In this document: positions 47,902 to 58,010 of the stretch, piece after piece | Numbering within the stretch: the first letter of the stretch is position 1 | Layout of the letters: each line of letters begins with the position of its first letter | From: Mytilus edulis | Taxonomy: Eukaryota; Mollusca; Bivalvia; Mytilida; Mytilidae | Direction: 5' to 3' | Assembly (NCBI RefSeq): GCF_963676685.1 | Contig: NC_092349.1 | Span: 55,193,232 to 55,257,231 of the forward strand | DNA length: 64,000 nucleotides | Notes under the pieces: model-generated | Seen by the model: only the letters and a program-made list of their open reading frames with translations | What the model was told of the DNA's origin: nothing | Database searches by the model: none | Made by a program: the position numbers and the translations under genes

Positions 47902-48351
47902 TTAAGTTCAATATTAATCCCTATCGTATTTATTTTTAACAAGACTGTTTGACGTAATTTTAAATGTAAACAAACAAACCAGGTACTGTTGTGGTTGGGT
48001 GTACTCGAATGTTTATTACTATTAACAACAAACCATTACTACAGTGTTATATCAACTTTCCGTGTAAAATACTAATGTTACAAACGTTACTGGAACTAAT
48101 TTATGAATATGTTTAACTCCACAAACACTCAGTAGTAAATACCAAATATGTCATAACATCGAGTTTTCCTGTCCCTGTTGGAAAACACACCACCTTCATA
48201 CTTGATCACGTATAATATCATATCCTTTAACTGATTAAATGAAGATAGAAAAGTTAATAAAAACATATCTTTTTTAATACTTCGGACATAGAAATCAACA
48301 ATGACTCATGGATTTTTAAAAGGGAACGTATTTACAAATAATGGTAATAGA

Positions 48352-48493
48352 CAGTGGCAGATCCAGAGGGGGGTTCCGGGGGTTGGGACCCCCTTTTTTG
48401 ACGATCAATGCATTTGAATGGGGATATATAGTTGGAGCCCCTCTTTATCCTGGGTTCGGAACCCCCTTTTAAAAATGGCTGGATCCGCCCCTG
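48352..48493. mobile_element. 142-bp MITE, CAGTGGCAG copy
   Basis: Starts cagtggcagatccag and ends ggctggatccgcccctg. taataga is repeated exactly on both sides (48,345-48,351 and 48,494-48,500), a 7-bp target duplication longer than the 5 bp of the copy at 3883. Confidence 0.85.
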
Positions 48494-48594
48494 TAATAGA
48501 TAATGACGACGCAATATTATATGCTTTTTTTTCTTCTGTAGAGCCATTAATCTGCTTGTCATTTCATGATTTCTAGATATCCTATGTTGTTCTA

Positions 48595-49690
48595 CAGGGC
48601 CGTAAATTGACTGGCCTGTAAGGGGAGGCAGCCTGCCGAGCGGAGCGAGGAAATTTTTTTTTGGACCCGTTTTATGCAGAAAATGATATTTTTTCGGGCA
48701 TTTTCCCTGTATGCAATGTACCTCTACAGAATCCACCACTTGTTAGATTTTTGCTACATTTCATAAATAAGCGCGTTGAATATATTGAATACAGTTATAA
48801 AGCAGAGTTAGGGGAGGGTTGGGATCCCGCTTACATGTTAAATCCCGACACACTCTGTATGTATGTGCCTGTCCCAAGTCAGGAGCCTGTAATTCAGTGG
48901 TTTTGGTTTGGTGATGTGTAACATATTTGTTTTTCGTTCATTTTTTTTGCACATAAATTAGGCCGGTTAGTTTTCCCGTTTGAATTTTTTTACATTTGTC
49001 ATTTCGGGGCCTTTTATAATTGACCATGCGGTATGGGCTTTGCTCATTGTTAAAGGCCGGTGAACTATAGTTGTTAATTTCTGTGTCATTTTGTCTCTTG
49101 TGGAGAGTTGTCTCATTGGCAATCATACCACATCTTCTTTTTTATTTATATTAGATTGGGTGTGCCGTTTAAATAAGATTCTTTTTACGCTTTTTCCTGC
49201 TTTATGACTCTTCACAAGCTATTTTTACTTAGTTTAAGGGAAACAATTTGCGAACTTAAAATGAAAGCGCCCCCTGAAGTTGATAATTTTTTTGTGATTT
49301 ATCCTGCCTTTTTTGACAGTCCAAATCGAGCTATTTCAACTTCGTCATTGTTGACCTGTTCCATGTTTAAAGGCGCCGTAGCGCAGAAAACGATTTCTCA
49401 TAACTGCAAGACACAACTGACAAGGCTAACATAAGCAATAGTTTGGGTGGAACTACGTGTGCAGAGGAGTTGAGTACCGTTTAGCGATATTTACCAGTTC
49501 TTAATATCGAACACACCCTGCCATTATGATTAATCACCTTGTTGGTTAAACTATAACAACCAGTACTTTTAAAATAAATCATGATGTAAACCATTTTTTT
49601 TTTTTTCATTTTCTTTATTTTTTTTACTTTTTTTGTCAGTCTGCAATAGGAGGCAACTGCCTACATGCCTCCATGTAATTTACGGCCCTG
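48595..49690. mobile_element. 1.1-kb hAT-like transposon with nested dispersed repeat
   Basis: The ends cagggccgtaaatt and aatttacggccctg are perfect 14-bp inverted repeats. ttcta is duplicated at 48,590-48,594 and 49,691-49,695. The CAGGG start recalls hAT elements, though those usually duplicate 8 bp. No transposase is seen. It carries a full Mytilus-type repeat at 48,806-49,140, inserted later or captured. Confidence 0.82.
48806..49140 (+). repeat. Mytilus-type dispersed repeat, full copy
   Basis: From ttaggggagggttgggatcc through gcctgtcccaagtcaggagc to gttgtctcattggcaatcat and accacatcttc. It corresponds block by block to 22,400-22,735 and shows the normal 3' end. It has no ORF of note. 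Whether it is a SINE or a MITE I cannot tell. Confidence 0.8.
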
Positions 49691-49884
49691 TTCTAGCAAC
49701 AGTTTCAATCTGCACAATAAAAGCTTGTGGTGCTCTTGGTTCATCTGCGTATTGCATTTTGAAATATATTGTTGAACATTACATATATAGCAATGAGACT
49801 ACAAAAAGTAATCACATGACATATAATCAAAGGTCAGCATGGACAGATTTTTCGTGGAAAAAATTGTTTGATTATATAGGGAAT

Positions 49885-52345
49885 CACTGAAGCATGACTG
49901 GAGCGCCCCTCTTTAATATTGATCGAATTCTGAATTCTGTCATTACAGAAGAATAAATCTTAAAAATGATAAAAAAAATCTTTAAAATAACAAAGCTGCA
50001 GTATACGATGGTATAGTCAATGAACATATACAATCTACTATTCCTATTATGTTGCCTATCTATCACAAACTTTTAATATTGTGCTAAACACGGGAAATAT
50101 TCCGTCAGTTTGGTCAAAAGGTGTGATTAAACCGTTTTACAAGAAAAAAGGGGACAAATGTGACCCAAACTATATAGACCCATTACGCTAGTTTCATGTT
50201 TTGAAAACCTTCACAGTCAGCTGTTCTAAATGGAAGCCTAAGAGAATTATCAGACGAAATTGAATTAATATCAGAAGCGCAAACAGGTTTTAGGCAAGGG
50301 TATAGTACATTAGATAATACATTCGTTCTGTATTTCCTGATATCTTTTTACCAATCGTTTGGGAAAAAACTTTACTGTACCTTTGTAGACTTTTCTAAGG
50401 CTTTTGACACTTTATCGCGGTCCGCATTGTGGGTCAAATTACAAAAATCAAAAATCACAGGAAAAGTGTTTAAAGTCATCCATAATCTGTATAGCGATGT
50501 CAAATCGTGTATCAAAGACGGCGACGAACTGTCGGCATTCTTTAATTGCGACATAGGAGTTCGACAAGGAGAAAACCACTCACCATTTCTATTTGCAATG
50601 TACTTTAATGATCTTGAAGACTTCTTTGTTGAAAAAGATGTTCCTCACTAGCAAATCCTCGAGACCAAATGTCAAGAACATTTGTCTACCTATATAAAAT
50701 TATTTCTTTTGTTGTATGCAGATAATACCATTATTTTATCAGAAACACCCGAATCAATGCAAAAAGCTCTATTAGCGTTCGAAAAGTATTGTCTACAATG
50801 GAAATTAAAAATAAATCTTACGAAAACGAAGGTTGTAACCTTCTGCAAAAGGAAAACCAGAAAACAACCGGTTTTCAAACTTTTTGGCGAAGAATAAGAA
50901 AACCAAGATTCCTATACATACCTTGGTGTCACTTTTAATTACAATGGCTCATTCGTAAAGACGAAACAAATTGCAGCTAACCATGCGACTAAGGCTCTAT
51001 TTGGCCTTTACAGGAAATTGTGAAATATCTCTTTACCATTATATTTACAACTAAGACTTTTTGATGCCCTTGTACAGCCAGTTCTCATCTACGGCTGTGA
51101 GGTGTGGGGTTTTGAAAACACTTATGATTTAGAAAAGACACACCTTCAGTTTTGTAGAAATATTCTTGGGGTTAGAACAACCACTCCAAATTTTATGATT
51201 TATGGTGAGCTTAGTCGATGTCCGATCGATATCATAATCAATATTAGAATTGTTAATTTTTGGAACCGAATTGTTTACAATAATCATAAACTATCTTCTA
51301 TTTTATATCATACAATGTTCAAGTTGAACGAATCCGGATTGCATAAATTTAAATGGATTGAACATGTTAAATCCATATTTGACAATACTGGATTTAGCTA
51401 TATATGTGGGATATGCAATCAAAAATAGATCCAATTCAGTTAAAAATGAGTATAAAGCAAAAATTATCAGACGAATTCATCCAATAATGGCACTCTCAAA
51501 TCAATAACTCATCGAGGGGGGAATATTACGGTCTTTTAAAAATTGACATGGGCTTAGACTATTAGTTACACAGTGTGCAATTGTCCTATTACGAGAATTT
51601 ATCGGGTCAATTAAGTTCATATTATTTTACATATTATTATATTCAAATTCATTTTTAGGACATATTATAGATATTTAATCTGAAACTGTAAAAACTTTAA
51701 AATATTAGGACTATAAAGCAACTGAATTTTTTTTTTATTATTAGTAAGGTCAATGGTATAAGGGAGATAATTCTAATTGACGTAATAAATAAGGGAGATA
51801 ATTCCAATTGACGTGATAAAAAATTGTACTGAAATTTATTAGGACAATATCAGCCAATCAAATTGCGAGAAATTACTCTGAATCAGTAAGACTCTCATCT
51901 ACAGATCGTAAAAAATATAACTAACCTGCGATGCTGTAACCTAAAAATACCAATTGAAACAGAAAGATGGGATGGAATGCCTGACACTGTCTTTCATCTC
52001 TGCTCCTTGTCAATTGGAAATTAATAAGTTTCACTAATTATTTGAGTGCCAATCTGATCTTGTTAAAAATATCAGAAAAAAATTATATTTCAGAATATTA
52101 CCGCATTTATCCATGTGTTGAGAAAATGAAGGGACTGCTTTCATTTTGCAATATCAAAGTTCTTATAAATTTATCATTGTTTAGAATGTTTTAGAAATTA
52201 GTTAAAATATTGTAACTTATATGATTATATGTAAACATTGTTTTGTGGTAACGTTAACCATAATAATGACCATGTATTTTGCCTCTTGTTGCACATGTAA
52301 ATATGTGTCTGAGTGTTTCCAAATAAAGTATATTGTTATTGTTAT
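49885..52345 (+). mobile_element. 5'-truncated decayed LINE
   Basis: RT-bearing LINE remnant of the same broad type as the one at 43-48 kb. The coding part runs to about 51,500, followed by an AT-rich 3' UTR ending in aaataaagtatattgttatt, with a (TTATTG)-like tail at 52,331-52,345. Upstream ORF1 and endonuclease are missing. Confidence 0.82.
49890..51510 (+). pseudogene. LINE reverse transcriptase, decayed
   Basis: Across several frames: GNIPSVWSKGVIKPFYKKK, AQTGFRQGYSTLDN, motif A CTFVDFSKAFDTL, motif B GVRQGENHSPF, then LLLYADNTIILSE, where the second catalytic Asp of YADD is replaced by Asn, and a KTKVVTF block. Then LVQPVLIYGCEVWG-like residues near 51,075 and a final fragment ending at 51,428. 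In-frame stops near 50,190, 50,650 and 50,897 and a stop near 51,020 break it. Confidence 0.8.
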
Positions 52346-52359
52346 TCAGTTAAGTCAGT

Positions 52360-52398
52360 CAGCGGGGCCCCCTTATGAAAATGCTGGATCTGCCACTG
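52360..52398. mobile_element. MITE right-end fragment
   Basis: gcggggcccccttatgaaaa, then tgctggatctgccactg, the right terminus of the CAGTGGCGG family. It lies immediately after the LINE tail. Confidence 0.6.
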
Positions 52399-53106
52399 TT
52401 CAGCATGATGATACGGTTCTTGGCAGCAAATAAGTGCCTATATACACTATTAGAAATCGTTACTCGCCCCAAGTTTTGAAGCTTGGTGGTAAAATTTAAC
52501 AGGAAGTAACACAATCTGAAACCAGTTGCTGTTATAAAAAAGAAAAGATTGCAAAATGATATATTTGAAGTATCATACTTTTATTAATGAAATATAACTA
52601 AAAAAATACAAATAATTTTTGATTCAGACTTACCTGTGAGCAGGCTATATCACAAAGTCATATAGCTGGTGTGACAATTTCTGTTCAAAATCCAGGAAGA
52701 TATTTGACTTTAAAAAATCAACACTGTTCACGGAAGAATATTTTGATTTTTGTTATGTAATCGTCTTCACAGATAATAACATTGATTTATGTCCATAATA
52801 TCGATATTTACAAAGCAGAATTTTGTAAAAATAGCTACCCCCCCCTTTTTTTTTTACTGAGAATGCTGTTTCTTGGTATAGATGAAACTTATAATATTTT
52901 AAATAAAGTTTCTGAATTTCGGAGACAATCACTGTGAACTTGATGCTCGAGATATTTCCTATTTCCTTGGTATTGATTTCAATGTATTATTGTATCTTAC
53001 CTTACCTTACCAGGCTCTGTATCTTTAACCCCCTTTGCATGCTTTGTGAAGGAACCATACGCCGTATGTATTGGGATCTGCATATTCTATGAACAGTGAT
53101 GCCTCC
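52399..53106. other. AT-rich spacer, no gene seen
   Basis: No gene found. It holds a C-run/T-run junction at 52,838. Confidence 0.45.
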
Positions 53107-53165
53107 CAGTGGCGGATTCAGAGGGGGGCGTAGAGGGCGTACCCCCCCCCTTTTGCTGGGATTTT
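53107..53165. mobile_element. MITE left-end fragment
   Basis: cagtggcggattcagagggg, then the G- and C-rich start of the MITE family, passing into a long T run. The right end is missing, so the copy is truncated or rearranged. Confidence 0.6.
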
Positions 53166-54318
53166 TTTTTTTTTTTTTTTTGTTTTTTTGTACAATGATT
53201 AATCAGACTAGACTTCACATATATCACTGTGTTATCAAACGATATCATGACTCGATCCTATTGTTAAATCATTTTTTTTTTAATTGTAACTTTTACCGTT
53301 GTGACCTTGCATGCATTATCTGTGCTTATGGAGAATGTCAAACTCCGAAACGCTTCTTTGTAGAGAAAGGGAAGTATGACCCCAACGATAACGTTGTATG
53401 GAGTTTGGGAGAATGTGTATCACATTAGAGATTTTTTTCAAGTTTTTGTTGGAGCGATATTTTTTGTCGAATGGCCAAAACTCCCAGCTACTGTCGTCAG
53501 AAACAGTTGCCATTTGGGGGCAATAATGAGTTTATCATATGACACTTGTTTTATTTCAATAAATGTTCATGAGTAGAATTTTTTCTTTTGAAGTATCAGT
53601 AGCATTATCGGCATTCGCAGAGACGTGTCAAACATTAAACAGTATTTTTAAAAATGGGAGATAATTTATGTCTAAGTAAACACTAAACGTCCGTTGTAGT
53701 GCATTATGTTAAAAATAATCGGTCATCAGCTAGATTCTTACAGAAATTATCTCCCTTGATTATCATTTGGCTAGCAACCAGTTTTCCTCTTCAGCATCAC
53801 TTTAAAGACCAGTTTAAGAGATGAATTCCTGACTATTTCCAAGTATGACATTATCCCCCACCCCAAAACGACTGTATGTACTAAGCAACATGGTTTTAAG
53901 ACCGATAACTCATGTGAATGGTCCAAAATGTAAAACCGGAAACACTTTCGAGGTCAAATATTTTCTATAGATACGGCGTACCTGTCGTACATTATTTGCA
54001 TATGAAAAGCCACATGCCATTGTGTGAATTTGATGGAAGTTGGTGATCGGTGTTTTACTGGTTTAAATCATTTGTGCAAATTTTTCTAACTTTGAATTGT
54101 AGACGATATATTTTCGAAAATGTGTTCTGCAGGCTAAAAATGGATTGAAAACAAATATTGACTTGTTTTGTTTATGTTTTGGGTGAGTTCTATATTTCAG
54201 ATTTGTTATTATAGGCACAAGGGATTAAAAACAATCTCATATTTGTTGAACTCTGCTGTTTATTGTTGGTTAGATATGATTGAGGGGACAGGGAAAATTG
54301 AAAAAAAAGCCATGATCA
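53166..54318. other. Spacer, no gene seen
   Basis: ORFs of up to 110 codons cross a poly-T tract and look accidental. 'gggagataattt' at 53,657 and its inverse 'aaattatctccc' at 53,741 form a spaced inverted pair of about 95 bases. Confidence 0.45.
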
Positions 54319-54328
54319 GGGGGTAACA

Positions 54329-54593
54329 CGAATTACCGAATAACAGTGTTATTATCCGAATAACTCATGTAATTACCGAATAACTCTTCAAATATCAATA
54401 TTAACACATTTAAGTGACTTTTAAACATATATTATTGAATAAATTATAATAGAAGTGTATTTTATAACCTAAAAATAAAAAAAAAGTTGCAGGTAAGTTA
54501 ATATTGATCATTATAAAATTATGGATATCGGTGTGTACTTCCAAGATGGCGACCAAGGAAAACGTAAGAAATGAAGAAAAGAAAGATTGCATA
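54329..54593 (+). repeat. Left terminal inverted repeat
   Basis: Opens cgaattaccgaataacagtg and repeats the word 'ccgaataac' three times. It carries a consensus splice donor cag|gtaagt at 54,490-54,498 and, about 45 bases on, aagatggcgacc (54,543-54,554). The ATG there opens a 49-codon frame reaching 54,689. The same words are present in the right repeat. Confidence 0.9.
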
Positions 54594-54832
54594 CAATCCC
54601 TCAACGTGTTTATCTTAGACCACCAAAGTGGAGCCCTCACGCCACGTCGCGGCAATGAACAATGTGAGGGTGGGCATTTTTTAAAATAAAATATGGAATA
54701 GTAAACTATTTAAATTAGTTTTTGTTTTAATTTTAGTTATTAAAAAAATGTTATCTTTATCATATTTTTATATTTGTGATTTAGAAATGGATGTTAACTA
54801 AGCCCCTTTAAATCTATAAAATTACAACTATT

Positions 54833-55480
54833 AAGATATCCTGCACAAGGCACGGGCTTATCTGTCATAGTCCGCGGAAATACTTTATTTAGAATTTATT
54901 GTAAAAAAATTATAACTACTAAGATATCCTGCACAAGGCACGGGCAGCGGAAATACTTTATTTAGAATTTATTGTAAAAAAATTATAACTACTAAGATAT
55001 CCTGCACAAGGCACGGGCTTATCTGTCATAGTCCGCGGAAATACTTTATTTAGAATTTATTGTAAAAAATTGATAACTACTAAGATATCCTGCACAAGGC
55101 ACGGGCTTATCTGTCATAGTCCGCGGAAATACTTTATTTAGAATTTATTGTAAAAATTTTATAACTACTAAGATATCCTGCACAAGGCACGGGCTTATCT
55201 GTCATAGTCCGCGGAAATACTTTATTTAGAATTTATTGTAAAAAATTTATAACTACTAAGATATCCTGCACAAGGCACGGGCTTATCTGTCATAGTCCGC
55301 GGAAATACTTTATTTAGAATTTATTGTAAAAAAATTATAACTACTAAGATATCCTGCACAAGGCACGGGCTTATCTGTCATAGTCCGCGGAAATACTTTA
55401 TTTAGAATTTATTGTAAAAAATTTATAACTACTAAGATATCCTGCACAAGGCACGGGCTTATCTGTCATAGTCCGCGTTA
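54833..55480 (+). repeat. 88-bp tandem array, eight copies
   Basis: aagatatcctgcacaaggca recurs at 54,833, 54,921, 54,993, 55,082, 55,170, 55,258, 55,346 and 55,434. The spacing is 88-89 except once 72, where 'ttatctgtcatagtcc' is deleted. Copies are almost identical, so amplification was recent. The unit holds cttatctgtcatagtccgcg and ends in an AT-rich stretch. Confidence 0.96.
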
Positions 55481-55589
55481 AAATAAATTGCATAAACAAA
55501 ACTGTATACTTACTTAAACACTAAAATAATTGAAAAAAGATAATTGAACCTGCATTGGTTGCAACGTAAACATGTACTTACCAGTATAA

Positions 55590-56318
55590 CTACATACGAA
55601 ATATACACAATAAAATTGAACATGAACAATATACGAAAATGTACACGAAAACATCGTTCTTTGTTCCTTGTGGTATGCCGTCGTGTGATTCTGCTTCGGT
55701 GAAGGTTGATAACAGATCGATCACTTCATTTGTTTCCAAGAATGAGCTCTGTAGGCAACCGTTTGACAGTGGATGTATATTCTGTGAATCGGAAGCATCG
55801 ATGAACGGGCATAAATTCTCATCTAACACGTTGTCGGATCGTGTTGTCGAATTCATATCAAATGCTAAATCGGCGTCTATGATATCGGCTACGGGTTCTG
55901 CGTCCATATCGGAATCGGGTTCTACGTCTGAATTATCGGCTACGGTTACAACTTCAGGTTCCACATCAGGTTCTATACTTACCACTATACTTACCAGTGG
56001 CACAAAATGGTTCGGAATAAACGGTCCAGCTGAATCTATGAAATGGGTCCACATAATGGTACACATGGGTATTGCAGATAAATTAACACCTCTGCCACAT
56101 ACTTTCCTAGAATGAGGTTGTGAAATATATTCCAACGCTACCTGTGGTGGGAAATACGAGCGGATCGGGATCTTCAGTGCAGCACTCAGAGCATACATAT
56201 GCATCATGTCAGCATACGTACCAAGACATCCAACATCATGAGCCAGTTGTAAATATGCGGCAACTACTATTCTGTTGTCTTGGACCAGATCCACAAACTT
56301 TGTAAATATGATGAACAT
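55590..56318 (-). CDS. OTU/vertnin-like protein fragment (242 aa)
   Basis: GTYADMMHMYALSAALKIPI followed by RSYFPP and, about 55 residues later, IMWTHF and NHFVPLV. This spacing of a 'G.....h.yALs..l..PI.S..P' helix and an 'NHF.PL' histidine motif is what I know from OTU-like cysteine proteases and vertnin-type proteins of animals and their transposons. The usual N-terminal part with the catalytic Cys is not in this ORF. The C-terminal half is acidic and low complexity (repeated EPD/DAD). The ATG at 56,318 is provisional; an upstream exon is possible. I cannot assign a function. Confidence 0.45.
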   Translation of the reverse strand: MFIIFTKFVDLVQDNRIVVAAYLQLAHDVGCLGTYADMMHMYALSAALKIPIRSYFPPQVALEYISQPHSRKVCGRGVNLSAIPMCTIMWTHFIDSAGPFIPNHFVPLVSIVVSIEPDVEPEVVTVADNSDVEPDSDMDAEPVADIIDADLAFDMNSTTRSDNVLDENLCPFIDASDSQNIHPLSNGCLQSSFLETNEVIDLLSTFTEAESHDGIPQGTKNDVFVYIFVYCSCSILLCIFRM

Positions 56319-56676
56319 TTTGGTACTTGGACATAGCTATGTTGAGAATTTGAGACGTTTGTGTGAGAATAGGCGGAAACCCCATACCTGGGAGAACCCG
56401 TCTAATGCTCATGGGAAGGTCTCTGTTCAAATGCATGGTTATCCTGGTGCCACGTTCAAGAGATTAACTGAAGCAATTGAGGCTGGCGTGTTTGTGCATT
56501 ATAGTCCACATGTGGTTATTTGTCAAATAGGTAGCAATGATTGTGACAGATATTCTTTTGATGAGACTGCCTTCAGATCAGACATGAATACTTTCATTTA
56601 TGCAAAGTTAGGAAATGAACTGAACTATTTTCTCAATGACTCCACGTGCAATGTATTTTGTTATATTTGCCAATGA
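56308..56676 (+). CDS. SGNH-hydrolase-like N-terminal fragment (122 aa)
   Basis: MMNILVLGHSYVENLRR resembles block I of SGNH/GDSL esterases (GHS for GDS). A mid-region GYPGATF, then VVICQIGSNDC, gives a block-III-like G.ND. The C-terminal D..H block is absent and the ORF is shorter (122 aa) than a full domain (about 180-200), so it is truncated or the rest lies in another exon. I chose the ATG at 56,308; an in-frame ATG at 56,275 would add 11 residues. It is divergent from, and overlaps by about 10 bases, the antisense ORF. Confidence 0.5.
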   Translation: MMNILVLGHSYVENLRRLCENRRKPHTWENPSNAHGKVSVQMHGYPGATFKRLTEAIEAGVFVHYSPHVVICQIGSNDCDRYSFDETAFRSDMNTFIYAKLGNELNYFLNDSTCNVFCYICQ

Positions 56677-56989
56677 AAATCTTATATTTAGTTTTGAGAA
56701 AATTTTATTAGAATAAACATAATTCAGAAGCTTTGTTTTTATTAAAACAATCAATTATAATAATTTTTTGATTAGATTTGAATTGAATATGTGAAAATTC
56801 TTAATTACATTTTATTTAATGTTGAGTAAATTGTTATGAAAAGTAATTAGTGATTGGAGTAATTGCATTGCTTTGATGTACTGGTTAAATTTTCAAATCC
56901 TTTCTGAAAAACAATTATTAGACAATTCTCTGTATATACAGTAAATTATTTAATACTATATTTTCATAGCGTTTTCCTTTGAAGGCATA

Positions 56990-57255
56990 TATGCAATCTT
57001 TCTTTTCTTCATTTCTTACGTTTTCCTAGGTCGCCATCTTGGAAGTACACACCGATATCCATAATTTTATAATGATCAATATTAACTTACCTGCAACTTT
57101 TTTTTTATTTTTAGGTTATAAAATACACTTCTATTATAATTTTATTCAATAATATATGTTTAAAAGTAACTTAAATGTGTTAATATTGATATTTGAAGAG
57201 TTATTCGGTAATTACATGAGTTATTCGGATAATAACACTGTTATTCGGTAATTCG
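56990..57255 (-). repeat. Right terminal inverted repeat
   Basis: Inverted copy of the left repeat with few changes. Read inward, the donor cag|gtaagt is kept (57,084-57,092). The aagatggcgacc word is kept too, but the codon after gacc is tag instead of aag, so the short frame of the left copy is closed here. Confidence 0.9.
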
Positions 57256-57263
57256 AGGTACCG

Positions 57264-58010
57264 TGATCATGCTGATAGGTTACTTGGTTCCACAACTACG
57301 TTGACTATTATGTTATACATGCTACAAATGTACCTTATAAATACTCAATTCATCACAAAAACTGCAGTTTGCAGTATTTTGTTTCGTCTGTTTTTATTAC
57401 CATTGTTTGATTTCTTTTGCATCTTTTGTGACCATTTTTCCTAAAATGCTAAAGCTTGTTCCACATGTTCCATGGATAATCCTGATAATAAATCAGAGTT
57501 ATTTATTGTCTAGGGGTGCATTCGTTAGATTGTTAGCTGTTTTATAACAGTCCCACTAATTATAGACAATAGCAACTAGAAGAAAATTCAGTAACAAGAA
57601 GACAATTTTAGCAATTGATAAAAAGTTACTTTATTACAGTTGAAAATTTGCTGTTTTGAAAAGATTCAATTTTTACTAGATTAAGTACCGCTACAGACAA
57701 TATGTTGACGGTTCTTGTTGCTATTTTGTGAGACCCGTTTTATGATATTGTAAGTATGTACATTACGAGTACAGTACAATAGATCTGCGCATATTCATCC
57801 AGGCCACTTTTGTCTTGAGACCTAACTGCATCTTATATTGATTTGCTCTTGTGTCTGAAGCTATATCATGCTTAATAAAACATAATTAACATAATAATTG
57901 TATTCTCCCTTTGCCCTGGATGGATTTTGAATTGGCTGTAGAGTAAAAAATAGAACACAGCTTATGATTTTTGCCAATAATATAGTTCCCTAATTTATGA
58001 GTCTATAGTC
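57264..58010. other. AT-rich spacer, no gene seen
   Basis: No gene or structured repeat recognised. Confidence 0.45.

Larger units (their letters stand above)
43130..47930 (-). mobile_element. Near-complete LINE (ORF1, endonuclease, RT)
   Basis: On the - strand: ORF1 (47,901 to 46,711), a short gap, then an endonuclease and reverse transcriptase in one ORF2 (46,692 to 43,232), then a short 3' UTR with aaataaag near 43,145. I count two frameshifts in ORF1 and, in ORF2, one homopolymer frameshift and one nonsense codon. This is the best preserved element in the window. It belongs to the APE-type LINEs; the C-terminal zinc knuckle favours the Jockey/CR1 side, while ORF1 looks L1-like, so I leave the clade open. 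Confidence 0.88.
54319..57263. mobile_element. TIR element with 88-bp array and two ORFs
   Basis: About 265-base terminal inverted repeats (54,329-54,593 and 56,990-57,255) bound a 2.9-kb unit. tgatca occurs at both outer edges (54,313-54,318 and 57,264-57,269), a possible 6-bp target duplication, though it is palindromic and the outermost few bases of the two ends differ. Inside, from left: a unique stretch, an 88-bp tandem array, an antisense OTU/vertnin-like ORF and a sense SGNH-hydrolase-like ORF. No transposase is recognisable. It may be a non-autonomous DNA transposon that captured coding fragments. Confidence 0.82.

Noticed and set aside
53096..53428. 110-codon ORF with a poly-Phe run
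   Set aside because: It starts in a MITE fragment and runs through a poly-T tract; chance ORF.
55639..56115. 158-codon + strand ORF rich in Ser/Thr/Gly
   Set aside because: It is antisense to the OTU/vertnin-like ORF and its composition is explained by that ORF's acidic repeats.
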